Assembly (NCBI GenBank): GCA_964398055.1
Contig: CAYNLK010000001.1
Coordinates: forward strand, 226,016 to 290,015
Direction: 5' to 3'
From: CAYNLK01 sp964398055
GTDB lineage: Bacteria; Chloroflexota; Anaerolineae; 4572-78; J111
DNA length: 64,000 nt
The position numbers and the translations under genes are program-made. The notes below the pieces were generated by a model, which ran no database searches, had not been told where the DNA came from, and worked only from the letters and a program-made list of their open reading frames with translations. How positions within the stretch are numbered: position 1 is the stretch's first letter; each line of letters starts with the position of its first letter. Shown in pieces: positions 44,332-53,383 of the stretch.

Positions 44332-44874
44332 TTAATGCCAATGCAGCTTTTCATCTTTGATTTCGGGAATACGTCCCTGGGCCAGCTCGGCTAAAGCGTA
44401 GAAAATCACGTCGGCGTCTGGCGGGCAGCCCGGAATAGAGATATCGACTTTCACCACTTCGCCAACAGCCCGCACCAGGGTGGGTTTGCCGATTTCCGGA
44501 CTGGAGGGAATCTTGCCTTCCTCATCGGTGCTTTCGGTTTCGATGTAAGCCCGGCGCAGGGAATCTTCTAACTTGAAGAAGTTACGCATAGCAATGACTC
44601 CCCCAAAAACGGCGCAATCGCCCAGCGCCACCAATATTTTGCAGCGTTCCCGCATTTTGTGAGCCACTTCCTCATTGGTCGTGGTATTGACAGCGCCGGT
44701 TAAAATGCCTACATCAACGCCGGATTCGTCCGGTTCTTTCAGGTCGGTAATGGGGGTGGCTCTGATGTCGGCCAGTTCGACTACTTTGAGGATCCGCTCG
44801 TCCATATCCAGGAGAGACATATGGCAGCCGGCGCAGGCAGCCAGCCAGTCACTTGAAACTTTTGGTTTGCCCAT
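44332..44874 (-). CDS. [NiFe]-hydrogenase small subunit (HydS/HoxY-like)
   Basis: 180 residues with one [4Fe-4S] site: WLAACAGCHMSLLDMDERI at the N terminus, LGDCAVFGG in the middle and PGCPPDADVIFYAL near the end. No signal peptide. It couples the large subunit to the NuoG-like subunit. GAAAGGAAAT precedes the ATG. A strong intercistronic stem-loop lies between it and the preceding gene. Confidence 0.92.
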   Translation of the reverse strand: MGKPKVSSDWLAACAGCHMSLLDMDERILKVVELADIRATPITDLKEPDESGVDVGILTGAVNTTTNEEVAHKMRERCKILVALGDCAVFGGVIAMRNFFKLEDSLRRAYIETESTDEEGKIPSSPEIGKPTLVRAVGEVVKVDISIPGCPPDADVIFYALAELAQGRIPEIKDEKLHWH

Positions 44875-44909
44875 ATCACTATTTCCTTTCTTTTTCTCCG
44901 CATCGGTTG

Positions 44910-44940
44910 GACCTTTGGGATTTCAAACATCCCAAAGGTC
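44910..44940. repeat. Perfect 12-bp intercistronic stem-loop
   Basis: Arms 44910-44921 and 44929-44940 (core CCTTTGGGAT / ATCCCAAAGG) with a 7-base loop. No U-tract follows on the minus strand, so it is more likely an mRNA stability or translation-balance element, or a small repeat, than a terminator. Confidence 0.65.
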
Positions 44941-44949
44941 TTAATCCTG

Positions 44950-46956
44950 TCAGGCCAAAATCGGACTCATCGAAATCCGTTGCCTAAGCAGGTTCTGCCA
45001 ATCCTCACCCAGACTGAAGTCTAATTGAGCCGCAATCGCTTCCAGAATTTCAACGTGGGAACGCACCTCTTCCGGCGGCGTCAGGCCGCGGTGGAGTTCT
45101 TGCAGCCGGCCCTCCAAGTTCAGGTAGTGTCCTTCTTGCTCGGCCCACATTTCCGACGGCAGGACCACGTCGGCCAACTCGGTGACGGGTGAAACATAGC
45201 TGGCTTGCACGGCGACAAAAGGCGCCTCTTTCAGTCGCTCAACCAGGCGCGGGCTGACATGATCATCGCCCAGGGCCAGATAGACTGCCTGATGCCCATT
45301 CACCTGGAATGGTTTATCCAAACCATACTGGTACGCGGCCAGACTATTGGCTTCACCCTTGAGGCTGATCACGTTGGAATGCTGCTCATCCAAAGCCCCA
45401 ACCATTTGGGCCAATTTCAGCAATGCCTTCAGAGTGGCGTCAGATTCGTTCCGAGTTAGCCCTTTGCCGTAAACGAAGGCTGGCTTTTGCGCGGCCTTAA
45501 TTAACTTGGCCACCGCCAGGATCGTATCAAGGTCGATGCCGGTGCTCTTTCTGACTTTTTCGGGGGTGTACTTGGCTAACTCAGGCAGATCGACTTCATC
45601 GGCCTGCACCAGTTCAAGCTCAACGAGACCGGAAGCCAGGCTCATAATCAGGTCGTAATCGGTGCCTTTAGCCGGGCGCAAAGAGAAGTCGGCCAGGTCA
45701 TGCAGGCCATTGTCGAAGGGATCGATGACCACCAGCTTGGTCCCGTGCGGCAGCGCCCGCTTGACAAAGAAGCCGGCAACCTGGTGATTTTTGACCAGAT
45801 CGACGCCAATTGCCACCACGCAGTCGGACTCCTTGAGCGCCTCCAACGTGCCCTCGAACGGTTTGCCATCTTGCTGAGCGACCACGCCGGGGATAGCTGT
45901 GGTGACCCCTTCCTCGATGCTGGTAACCATGTCACTGCCCAGGCTTTTGGCAAAAAGTTGGTCAAAGCGATGGAGCGCCTCCACCGGCAGGCGGGTTGAG
46001 GCCAGGGCCGCGACGCCGTTGCCGTTCTGCCCAACCAGCGGTTTGAGTTTGCTGGCGACGTACCCCAACGCCTCCTTCCAGGTGGCCGCTTTTAACTGGC
46101 CGTTCTTGCGCACCAGCGGGATTGTCACCCGTTCTCGCTCTTCATTCAGGGGCAAGAAGCGACCCACTTCGCACAGGACGCCCTGGTTGACCGGCGCATC
46201 CCAATCCCCCTCGATCCGAACCAGGCGGTTATCGCGCACATTCAACACAATGCCGCAGCCCACGCTACAGCCGGCGCAGGTGCTTTTGATTCTCTCGACG
46301 TCGGTTTGGCGTCCCTGGTAAGCGCTAACCCGGTCGATGAGGGCGCCGGTGGGGCAGACCTGCACACAGGTGCCGCAAGATACGCAGGTGCTCTCACCGA
46401 CAGGCACCCCCAGGTCCGCCACCAGGATGGTGTCGGCGCCTCGTTCTTGCATACCCCAGGTGAAGTTGCCCACCAGCTCGCCGCAGGCTCGCACGCAACG
46501 GCGACACAGGATGCAGCGATTATGGTCTAACACAAAGTGGGGATGGGAGGCGTCGACCGGGAACGGTTCCCAGTTGGGTTGCAGCGGCCAATGGGTCATC
46601 CCTTCGCCATAGGCCGCGTTCTGCAGTTCACAGTCGCCGCCGCTCATCTGGCAGTACATGCAGAAGTGGTTGCGCTCGCTAAAGAGCAGGGTTAGCACAA
46701 ACTCGCGGGCGGCTCTTACTTTGGGGGTGTCGGTATGGACGACCATCCCATTGTTGACCGGCAAGGTACAGGAGGGTTGGAGCGTGCGGGCTCCTTCAAC
46801 CTCAACCACACAGAGCCGACAACCGCCATAAGGCGTCAGGTTCGGATGGTCGCATAGAGTTGGGATGTCGATGCCGGCCATTTCGGCGGCCCGCAGCACC
46901 GTCGTCCCCGCGGGGACTTCTACTTCTTTATGGTTGATGGTTAATTTGATGCTCAT
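44950..46956 (-). CDS. NuoG/HydA-like iron-sulfur subunit with relic molybdopterin domain
   Basis: 668 residues. N-terminal [2Fe-2S] (CDHPNLTPYGGCRLC), His-Cys [4Fe-4S] (ERNHFCMYCQMSGGDCELQ), two ferredoxin clusters (CILCRRCVRACGE, CVSCGTCVQVCPTGAL) and the MopB-type [4Fe-4S] (CAGCSVGCGI, with a later Cys) are all present. The following formate-dehydrogenase-like domain has no Cys or Sec at the metal-ligand site (about 365-395), so it should be catalytically dead, as in NuoG. ATG 46956 (MSIKLTINH) with AAGGAG upstream is preferred over 46992. It should wire NuoF to the hydrogenase small subunit. Confidence 0.88.
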   Translation of the reverse strand: MSIKLTINHKEVEVPAGTTVLRAAEMAGIDIPTLCDHPNLTPYGGCRLCVVEVEGARTLQPSCTLPVNNGMVVHTDTPKVRAAREFVLTLLFSERNHFCMYCQMSGGDCELQNAAYGEGMTHWPLQPNWEPFPVDASHPHFVLDHNRCILCRRCVRACGELVGNFTWGMQERGADTILVADLGVPVGESTCVSCGTCVQVCPTGALIDRVSAYQGRQTDVERIKSTCAGCSVGCGIVLNVRDNRLVRIEGDWDAPVNQGVLCEVGRFLPLNEERERVTIPLVRKNGQLKAATWKEALGYVASKLKPLVGQNGNGVAALASTRLPVEALHRFDQLFAKSLGSDMVTSIEEGVTTAIPGVVAQQDGKPFEGTLEALKESDCVVAIGVDLVKNHQVAGFFVKRALPHGTKLVVIDPFDNGLHDLADFSLRPAKGTDYDLIMSLASGLVELELVQADEVDLPELAKYTPEKVRKSTGIDLDTILAVAKLIKAAQKPAFVYGKGLTRNESDATLKALLKLAQMVGALDEQHSNVISLKGEANSLAAYQYGLDKPFQVNGHQAVYLALGDDHVSPRLVERLKEAPFVAVQASYVSPVTELADVVLPSEMWAEQEGHYLNLEGRLQELHRGLTPPEEVRSHVEILEAIAAQLDFSLGEDWQNLLRQRISMSPILA

Positions 46957-46966
46957 AGTGTGCTCC

Positions 46967-48613
46967 TTATGCAACTCTGACTGGTCGGCCACTCATGGAA
47001 CAGACCCCAGTTGGACAGACTTTCAATTTGATGTGGGCCTCAACTTCTGCTCTGAAGTGTCTGAGGATGTCGCGAATGGGTACCCCCGCGGTTTGCCCCA
47101 GCCCACAGTTGGAAAGTTCAAAGAGTTGGGCGGCAATTTTGTCCAGGGTATCGATGTCGTCGAGTTTGCCGAGACCTTCAGAGATATTGGTTAAAATTTG
47201 TCGCGCCCGCTGGCCACCAACACGGCAGGGTGAACATTTGCCGCAGCTTTCTTCACTAAAGAAATTGAGCAATACCCGGGCCAGGTCGACCACACAGGTA
47301 TCCTCGTCGCAGATGAGGAGGGCACCCGAACCTAACGAGACGCCGGCCCGAGCGTAGGAGTCGTAATCCATCGGCGTGTCTTGCAGGCTGGCCGGCACGA
47401 TGGAGCCGCTGGAGCCGCCGGTCTGGGCCAGCTTCAGGCGGGCGCCATTTTTCATACCTTTGGCATAAATACTGATGACCTCGCGCAGGGTAATGCCCAT
47501 CGGCACCTCGATCACGCCGGTAACGTTCACATTGCCCAGCACGGTGTAAACTTTAGTACCCGGGCTGCTTTTGGTGCCAAAGCCCCGGTACCAGGCTGCG
47601 CCGTTGTGAATAATCGCCGGAACATTGGCCAGCGTTTCCACATTATTGACCACGGTGGGTTTGCCCCACAAGCCGTGGGTGGTGGGGTAAGGCGGCCGGA
47701 TGCGGGGTTCGCCCCGCTTGCCCTCGATCGACTCGATCAGAGCTGTTTCCTCCCCACAGATGTAGGCCCCGGCGCCGGTGTGGATGTGAATGTCAAAATG
47801 AAAGTCTGAGCCAAAGATGTTTTTCCCCAGTAAGCCATATTCGCGGGCCTGCTTGATGGCTCGAGCCAGCCGCTCCTGGGCCAGTTTGTATTCACCCCGC
47901 ACGTAGATGTAGCCTTCATTCGCCCCGACGGCGTAACCGGCCAGCGCCATCGCCTCGATCATACTGTGGGGATCGCCTTCCAGCACCATCCGATCTTTGA
48001 ACGTGCCCGGTTCACTTTCGTCTGCGTTGCAGATAATGTACTTGGGAAAATCGTCTACCTGGGCCACGAAGCTCCACTTGGTCCCGGTCGGAAAACCGGC
48101 CCCGCCGCGGCCTCTGAGGCCGGACTCGGTAATCTCCTGAATAACCTGGCGAGGCGGCATCTGGCTCAAGGCTTTACCCAGGGCCTCGTAACCATCATGA
48201 GCAATGTAATCCTCAATTTCCTCGGGATCAATCAGACCGGCTCGCCGCAGCACAATTCTCTGCTCGGCCGGCAAGGTGCCCTTGCGGGCCGATAGCCAGG
48301 CGATGCGTCCGGTCAACTCCCTGGCCGAGGCTTGCAGCTCGGCTACGATGCGGCCCTTGTAGAGATGCTCTTCTACCAGAAAATGGACATCCGTTGGTTT
48401 GACCGGGCCGTAGATAACTGCCTCGGGGTAGACAATCACCATAGGTAGCGCATCGTGCCGGCCCATATCGCCCACCATCGTCACAAAGATTTCGTCTTGC
48501 AAGCCAAAGGTATTGATTTCTTGCTGCAGATTGTCAAACAGTTCCTGCGCCCCGCGGGCCATGCTCTCTGGATCGCTGGAGACCAAGACTAACGAACGGA
48601 TTGATGTGGTCAT
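46967..48613 (-). CDS. NuoF/HydB-like NADH-binding subunit (no GltD module)
   Basis: 548 residues. An N-terminal thioredoxin-like domain (about 1-95) without any cysteine is followed by a NuoF core: RGRGGAGFPTGTKW, NADESEPGTFKDR, N3-type cluster ESCGKCSPCRVGG and NCGLGQ. The tail has CPTGVC. TAAAGGAGG precedes ATG 48613. It lies 10 bases before the NuoG-like gene and 15 after a NuoE-like gene, making a complete NADH-handling unit for the hydrogenase. Confidence 0.9.
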   Translation of the reverse strand: MTTSIRSLVLVSSDPESMARGAQELFDNLQQEINTFGLQDEIFVTMVGDMGRHDALPMVIVYPEAVIYGPVKPTDVHFLVEEHLYKGRIVAELQASARELTGRIAWLSARKGTLPAEQRIVLRRAGLIDPEEIEDYIAHDGYEALGKALSQMPPRQVIQEITESGLRGRGGAGFPTGTKWSFVAQVDDFPKYIICNADESEPGTFKDRMVLEGDPHSMIEAMALAGYAVGANEGYIYVRGEYKLAQERLARAIKQAREYGLLGKNIFGSDFHFDIHIHTGAGAYICGEETALIESIEGKRGEPRIRPPYPTTHGLWGKPTVVNNVETLANVPAIIHNGAAWYRGFGTKSSPGTKVYTVLGNVNVTGVIEVPMGITLREVISIYAKGMKNGARLKLAQTGGSSGSIVPASLQDTPMDYDSYARAGVSLGSGALLICDEDTCVVDLARVLLNFFSEESCGKCSPCRVGGQRARQILTNISEGLGKLDDIDTLDKIAAQLFELSNCGLGQTAGVPIRDILRHFRAEVEAHIKLKVCPTGVCSMSGRPVRVA

Positions 48614-48628
48614 TATGGCTTGCCTCCT

Positions 48629-49108
48629 TTACTCGTAGAGCGCCAGAATTTCTGGCAGACGTTCAGGCGCCAGGTTGCCGTATACGTCATCATCGATCAT
48701 AATCACCGGCCCAACCCCACAGATGCCTGGACAACTGGTGGTTAGCAGGGTCCATTTGCCATCGGCGCTGGTCTTACCCGGCCCCAGCTCCAGTGTCTCT
48801 TGCAAAGCCCGCCAGATTTGTCGCCCCCCCATAACGTGACAGGGGGCGCTCTCACAAAATCTGATGACGTGTTTGCCGCGTGGCTTGGTTGATAGTAACC
48901 GGTAAAAACTGGCCGTTGAAATCAATTGACTGCCGGGTACTCGCAATGATTTACTGATTTGTGTCAGCGCGTCAACCGGTAAATAGCCCAGTTTATCGTT
49001 GACCTCACTCAAAATGGGGACCAACGCTTCGGCCGTATCGCCGTGGTGGGCAATGGCTGCTTCTACCACCGCAGACACGTCCCGAGTTTCTGTTAAGGCA
49101 ACTGACAT
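48629..49108 (-). CDS. NuoE/HydC-like [2Fe-2S] subunit of the second hydrogenase
   Basis: 159 residues; ligands CESAPC and CPGICGVGP. The family start (ALTQISKSLRVPGSQLISTASFY) is clear. GAAAGGAG precedes the ATG. It is the first gene of the tight NuoE-NuoF-NuoG-small-large group. No operator or good promoter was seen in the 169 bases before it, so it may be read through from the block starting at 56678. Confidence 0.9.
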   Translation of the reverse strand: MSVALTETRDVSAVVEAAIAHHGDTAEALVPILSEVNDKLGYLPVDALTQISKSLRVPGSQLISTASFYRLLSTKPRGKHVIRFCESAPCHVMGGRQIWRALQETLELGPGKTSADGKWTLLTTSCPGICGVGPVIMIDDDVYGNLAPERLPEILALYE

Positions 49109-49250
49109 ACCCTTCTCCTTTCTAGGGGTAGTTTTTGTGCTCCGGGAAGGGCGGCCGTTTGATGCTCTTGAGAAGCTGGTCTGATGACTCCATTGCCACC
49201 AATTCCCTTCATTTTACTTTATTAAATTGTTCTGGCTTACAGCCATCCTA

Positions 49251-49289
49251 CAACTAAGCAACCAACTAACCAACCAACTAACCAACCAA
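49251..49289. repeat. Tandem CCAACTAA-type repeat across a stop codon
   Basis: About four units of AACCAACTAACC. The stop (49278-49280) and last residues (Leu-Val-Gly) of the large NuoF-GltD fusion lie within the array. The rest of 49109-49277 holds no gene. Confidence 0.7.
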
Positions 49290-52200
49290 TTCCTTCTCCG
49301 GTTGGGGGATTGGCTCACCGATGCGCTCCAGCCACTCCAGGTCACAACGCAGGCAGCGTTTGGCCTCTTCTTGAGCCGTGATCTCGTCAAAGCCTGACTC
49401 GATCTCGGTGAAGCCGGTGGCGCTGCGCCAATCCGTTGGCAACACTCGTGGGACTGCTCGCCGGGCGTGAGCGTAATCTTCCAATTTGACGGTTTGGGCA
49501 ATATCATGTCGCTTGGGCCGGTAGACGATTCGGTCCAGTTTACCGGTGGTCAACCACTGCTCAACCGCCATCGCCACTTTGTTGCCCTGAGCTACGGCGT
49601 CGATGACAGTGGCCGGACCCGACACACAATCGCCGGCGGCAAATACGCCGGAATGGGTCGTCTCAAAGGCGTGACCAACTTTGATGTTGGCCGCGCGGAC
49701 GGTTTCGACGCTGTTGTCCTGCATCCAGTCAAAATCGGTGTATTGGCCGATAGCCGGGATAATCAAGTCACAGGCGATATCGAACTCCGATTTGGCGATG
49801 AGTTTCGGGCGACGACGACCGCTGCTGTCAAACTCACCCAGGGTTTGGCGCTGCAAGCGGATACCGGTTACCGAGCGCTGGCCCAGCACGGCCATTGGAT
49901 TGACCAGGAAATGGAACTGGATGCCTTCTTCTTTGGCCGCTTCGATTTCTTCCCGGTGGGCCGGCATATCCTTTTCTTCCCGCCGGTAAACCACGTGAAC
50001 CTCAGCCGCGCCCAGGCGCCAGGCCGAGCGAGCCGAGTCGACGGCCACATCACCCCCGCCAACGATGACGATGCGCTTGCCGTCAACATTGGGCGCCCGG
50101 TTCATGGCAATATCACGCAAGAAGGTTACCCCGTGGTAAACTCCTTCTTTATCTTCACCGGGCATACCCAGCCGTTGGCTTTTATGCGCGCCCAGGGCCA
50201 GCACAACGGCGGCATACCCATCTTCTTTTAGTGAGTCGATGGTGAAGTCTCGGCCCAACTCCTGGCCAAGTCGAATATCGACGCCGGCCCGGCGGATATG
50301 GTTGATCTCGGCAAAGAGCGGCTCGCGCGGCAGGCGATAGGCCGGAATGCCGTAGGTCATCATGCCGCCGGGTTGGAGCATCCGCTCAAAGACCGTTACC
50401 CGGTAGCCCTTTTGAGCCAGACGAAGGGCGGCGGTCAAACCGGCCGGGCCAGCCCCCACGACCGCAATGCGCTCCTCTTTGGCCGGAGCCAGGATTTCAG
50501 GGGTCCATTCTTCGGCAAAGAAGCGATCGGCCATGAAGCGTTTGACCAGCCGGATCGAGATGGGCTGGTCCAGCCGGCCACGGCGACATTTGGTCTCACA
50601 AAAAGCCGGGCACACTCGCCCGCAAACCAGGGCAAACGGGTTGGAGTCGCGGTGCACTGCCAGCCCTTCGGCGTAGCGTCCCTGGGCAACCAGAGCCAGG
50701 TAGGCCGGGCTATCCACGCCGGCCGGACAGGTATTGACGCAGGGGGCCCGCACCAGATCTTTGCAGGCGCCGGCCGGGCAATGTTTTTCGTAGATGTGGG
50801 CTTCGTATTCGTGGCGAAAATGCTTCAGGGTGCTCTCAACTGGGTTGGGCGCGCCCTGCCCCAGACCGCACAGGCTGGTGCTCTTGATCTGAGCACACAG
50901 CATCTCCAGGGTCTCGATGTCGCCTTCTTTACCGTGGCCGGCGCAGATGCGCTCCAGAATTTCCAGAATGCGTTTGGTGCCAACCCGGCAGGGAGTACAT
51001 TTACCGCAGCTTTCATCTTGGGTAAACTCCATAAAGAAGCGGGCGATGTCGACCATACAGGAATTTTCATCCATCACAATCATGCCGCCCGAACCCATAA
51101 TGGAGCCGGCCGAGGCCAGGGTCTCGTAATCGACCTCCATGTTGAGGTAGGAGATGGGCAGGCAGCCACCCATCGGGCCGCCGGTTTGCACCGCCTTGAA
51201 CTTCTTATCGTTTTTGATACCGCCGCCCACATCAAAGATAACTTCACGCAGGGTGATACCCAGCGGCACCTCGATCAAACCGGTATTGTTAACATCGCCG
51301 GCAATGGCAAAGGTTTTGGTGCCCTTGCTCTTTTCGGTGCCCATACTGGCGAACCATTGGGCTCCTTTGAGAATGATCTGGGGCACGTTGGCGTAGGTTT
51401 CCACGTTGTTGATGTTGGTTGGCTTGCCCCACAGACCGGCTACCGCCGGGAAGGGCGGCCGCGGCCGAGGCTCACCCCGCTTACCTTCGATGGAGGCCAT
51501 TAAGGCGGTTTCCTCGCCGCAAACAAAGGCCCCTGCGCCCATGCGCACTTCCAGATCAAAGGAAAAGCCGCTGCCCAGGATGTCTTCTCCCAGCAGGCCG
51601 TAGGCGCGGGCCTGCCTGATGGCCAGATTCAATCGTTCCACCGCCACCGGATATTCGGCCCGGCAATAAACATAGCCCTGGCTGGCCCCAATGGCGTAAG
51701 CGGCAATAATCATGCCCTCGACCACGGCATGGGGGTCGCTTTCCAGCACCCGCCGGTTCATAAACGCGCCGGGGTCGCCTTCATCGGCGTTGCAGATAAC
51801 GTACTTTGGGTTGCCGGAGGCTTTGCGCGCAAACTCCCACTTTTTGGCAGCAGGGAAGCCGGCCCCGCCGCGGCCTCTCAAACCGGACGCCCCAACCTCT
51901 GCTAACACCTGTTCCGGAGTCATTGTGGTCAACACTTTGGCCAGGGCAGCGTAACCATCTTCAGCAATATAATCTTCGATATTTTCCGGGTCGATCAGGC
52001 CGCAGTTCCGCAACACCACCCGGACTTCCTTGGGTTTGGGCGGCCCCAACTCTTCATCAACAATTTCTTGAACCGGAGCCAGCAAATTCTCCACTACCCG
52101 ACCCTTCAGGAAGTGCTCTTCGACTAATTGGGGAATATCGTCGAGGGTGACATTGGCGTAATGGACTTCATCCGGGTAAATGACCATCTCAGCCCCGCCG

Positions 52201-52358
52201 GGATAGCGCTCGCGGCGGGGCGTTTCCATTACCTGGACTTCGTCAGCGAGGCCCTGGCGTATCAATTCCTTCTGTAGACTATTTTTTATGTCGAAGGATG
52301 CTCGATCTACACCAGCAGGATCAACGCTAACCAAAACGTGAGTACGATAATATTTCAT
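49278..52358 (-). CDS. NuoF/HydB-like diaphorase fused to a GltD/NfnB-like NADPH flavoprotein module (second copy)
   Basis: 1026 residues with the same order as the protein at 34828-38001. An N-terminal thioredoxin-like domain (1-90) here has no cysteine. The NuoF core (about 110-520) has RGRGGAGFPAAKKW, DEGDPGAFMNR, DESCGKCTPCRVG and SLCGLGQ. The dicluster Fe-S domain has PCVNTCPAGVDSP and CGRVCPAFCETKC. FAD (VVGAGPAGLTAALRLA) and NADP(H) (IVGGGDVAVDSARSAWRLG) motifs follow, and the tail is CLRCDLEW. It sits between hydrogenase-type regulators upstream and a [NiFe]-hydrogenase downstream, with its own NuoE and small Trx-like partner, but no catalytic subunit beside it. It probably docks on the [NiFe] enzyme or a distant partner. 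Confidence 0.88.
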   Translation of the reverse strand: MKYYRTHVLVSVDPAGVDRASFDIKNSLQKELIRQGLADEVQVMETPRRERYPGGAEMVIYPDEVHYANVTLDDIPQLVEEHFLKGRVVENLLAPVQEIVDEELGPPKPKEVRVVLRNCGLIDPENIEDYIAEDGYAALAKVLTTMTPEQVLAEVGASGLRGRGGAGFPAAKKWEFARKASGNPKYVICNADEGDPGAFMNRRVLESDPHAVVEGMIIAAYAIGASQGYVYCRAEYPVAVERLNLAIRQARAYGLLGEDILGSGFSFDLEVRMGAGAFVCGEETALMASIEGKRGEPRPRPPFPAVAGLWGKPTNINNVETYANVPQIILKGAQWFASMGTEKSKGTKTFAIAGDVNNTGLIEVPLGITLREVIFDVGGGIKNDKKFKAVQTGGPMGGCLPISYLNMEVDYETLASAGSIMGSGGMIVMDENSCMVDIARFFMEFTQDESCGKCTPCRVGTKRILEILERICAGHGKEGDIETLEMLCAQIKSTSLCGLGQGAPNPVESTLKHFRHEYEAHIYEKHCPAGACKDLVRAPCVNTCPAGVDSPAYLALVAQGRYAEGLAVHRDSNPFALVCGRVCPAFCETKCRRGRLDQPISIRLVKRFMADRFFAEEWTPEILAPAKEERIAVVGAGPAGLTAALRLAQKGYRVTVFERMLQPGGMMTYGIPAYRLPREPLFAEINHIRRAGVDIRLGQELGRDFTIDSLKEDGYAAVVLALGAHKSQRLGMPGEDKEGVYHGVTFLRDIAMNRAPNVDGKRIVIVGGGDVAVDSARSAWRLGAAEVHVVYRREEKDMPAHREEIEAAKEEGIQFHFLVNPMAVLGQRSVTGIRLQRQTLGEFDSSGRRRPKLIAKSEFDIACDLIIPAIGQYTDFDWMQDNSVETVRAANIKVGHAFETTHSGVFAAGDCVSGPATVIDAVAQGNKVAMAVEQWLTTGKLDRIVYRPKRHDIAQTVKLEDYAHARRAVPRVLPTDWRSATGFTEIESGFDEITAQEEAKRCLRCDLEWLERIGEPIPQPEKELVG

Positions 52359-52414
52359 ACTGCCTCTACTCTCTTTTCGGATTGATTTTGACGGCGATGT
52401 AAGGAAACGAATGC

Positions 52415-52783
52415 TTAAGCCGGAATAGCGTATTCGCTTACAACTCGTTCATGCATCACGTGTTCTTCCATAATCCGCTTGGCTTTAGCCGGGGTAACTT
52501 TACCGTAGGTTACCTCGGGCTGCCCTCCGACAGAGACCTTGATGATCGGTTCCCACTCATCCAGGCCGCTATTGCCGGTTTGCCGGACGACGATGTCGCT
52601 GAGGTTTTCGGCCTCAATGAAATCGAGGATCGCTTTCATCGTTTCTCTGGCGCCCGCGGCAATGCCGCAGGTGCCCATGGGAATGGTAATCTGGACCCGT
52701 CCGCCGGTTTGAGCCGCCTGGCGTTTCTGCAGAGCCTCCTCTTTAATCCGTTTCAACTCGTCAAGTGATTTGATGGCTGGCAT
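52415..52783 (-). CDS. Stand-alone thioredoxin-like ferredoxin-fold protein with lost cluster ligands
   Basis: 122 residues. It matches the N-terminal domain of HydB-type NuoF proteins (IPMGTCGIAAGARETMKAILDFI, PIIKVSVGGQPEVTYGKVTPAKAKRIMEEHV). In relatives, including the domain at 34828-38001, the second half carries GC-x-G-x-C; here it reads GNSGLD, so only one Cys remains. A bound [2Fe-2S] cluster is therefore unlikely and the protein may be structural. ATAGGAGG precedes the ATG. It lies between the ATPase-like regulator and the NuoF-GltD fusion. Confidence 0.8.
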   Translation of the reverse strand: MPAIKSLDELKRIKEEALQKRQAAQTGGRVQITIPMGTCGIAAGARETMKAILDFIEAENLSDIVVRQTGNSGLDEWEPIIKVSVGGQPEVTYGKVTPAKAKRIMEEHVMHERVVSEYAIPA

Positions 52784-52804
52784 CTTTGTCCTCCTATCGT
52801 AGTA

Positions 52805-53374
52805 TCAGCCGGGTGACCTTTCATCTGTCAGCGTCTGCTGAACACTCTGGACACCCTCTTGTAACGTTTTTTTGATGTAGCTTAGTACTGCCGGTTCGGT
52901 GAGTGGAATTCCGGCCAATTCTGTTTTGATGGGTTCATCGTCAAAGGTGAAGGTCTGGTTGCCGGCCCGGTAGTGGAAGAGCCAATGAATCTCGGGCTGG
53001 CAGATGACCAGATTGAGTATTGTGCCGGCCAGATCACCCAACGGCATCCGATCAATATGGCTACGCTGGAACTCGACTTCGACCCGGGTGCCCTGCCCCA
53101 GGACAGAGGATATGTGCAGATGACCGTTGCAGGCCTCGGCCGCGGCCTTGAAAAGAGGAATACCTAAACCAACTTTGCGGGTGGTGCGGCTGGTCACAAA
53201 AGGATCGGTGACCTGGGCCAACATCTGCTCATCCATCCCCCGGCCATTATCTTGAATCACTATTTTTAACCGATCGTTCCGGATGTCCTCCTCTACGTTA
53301 ATCTCAATGAGAGTTGCCCCGGCGGCAATACTATTCTCCGCAATATCCAGTAAATGCAGGGCTATCTCTCTCAA
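52805..53374 (-). CDS. Hydrogenase-associated GHKL ATPase-domain protein
   Basis: 189 residues from TTG 53374, with AGGAC six bases upstream and MREIALHLLDIAENS as the usual family start. A histidine-kinase-type ATPase fold (DNGRGMDEQM, KVGLGIPLFKAAAEA, GQGTRVEVEF) occupies about 1-105, followed by a C-terminal region of unknown role. No HisKA domain. Relatives are found next to HydABC-type hydrogenase genes in anaerobes; their function is unknown. It starts 9 bases after a NuoE-like gene. Confidence 0.85.
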   Translation of the reverse strand: MREIALHLLDIAENSIAAGATLIEINVEEDIRNDRLKIVIQDNGRGMDEQMLAQVTDPFVTSRTTRKVGLGIPLFKAAAEACNGHLHISSVLGQGTRVEVEFQRSHIDRMPLGDLAGTILNLVICQPEIHWLFHYRAGNQTFTFDDEPIKTELAGIPLTEPAVLSYIKKTLQEGVQSVQQTLTDERSPG

Positions 53375-53383
53375 CTTTTTGTC

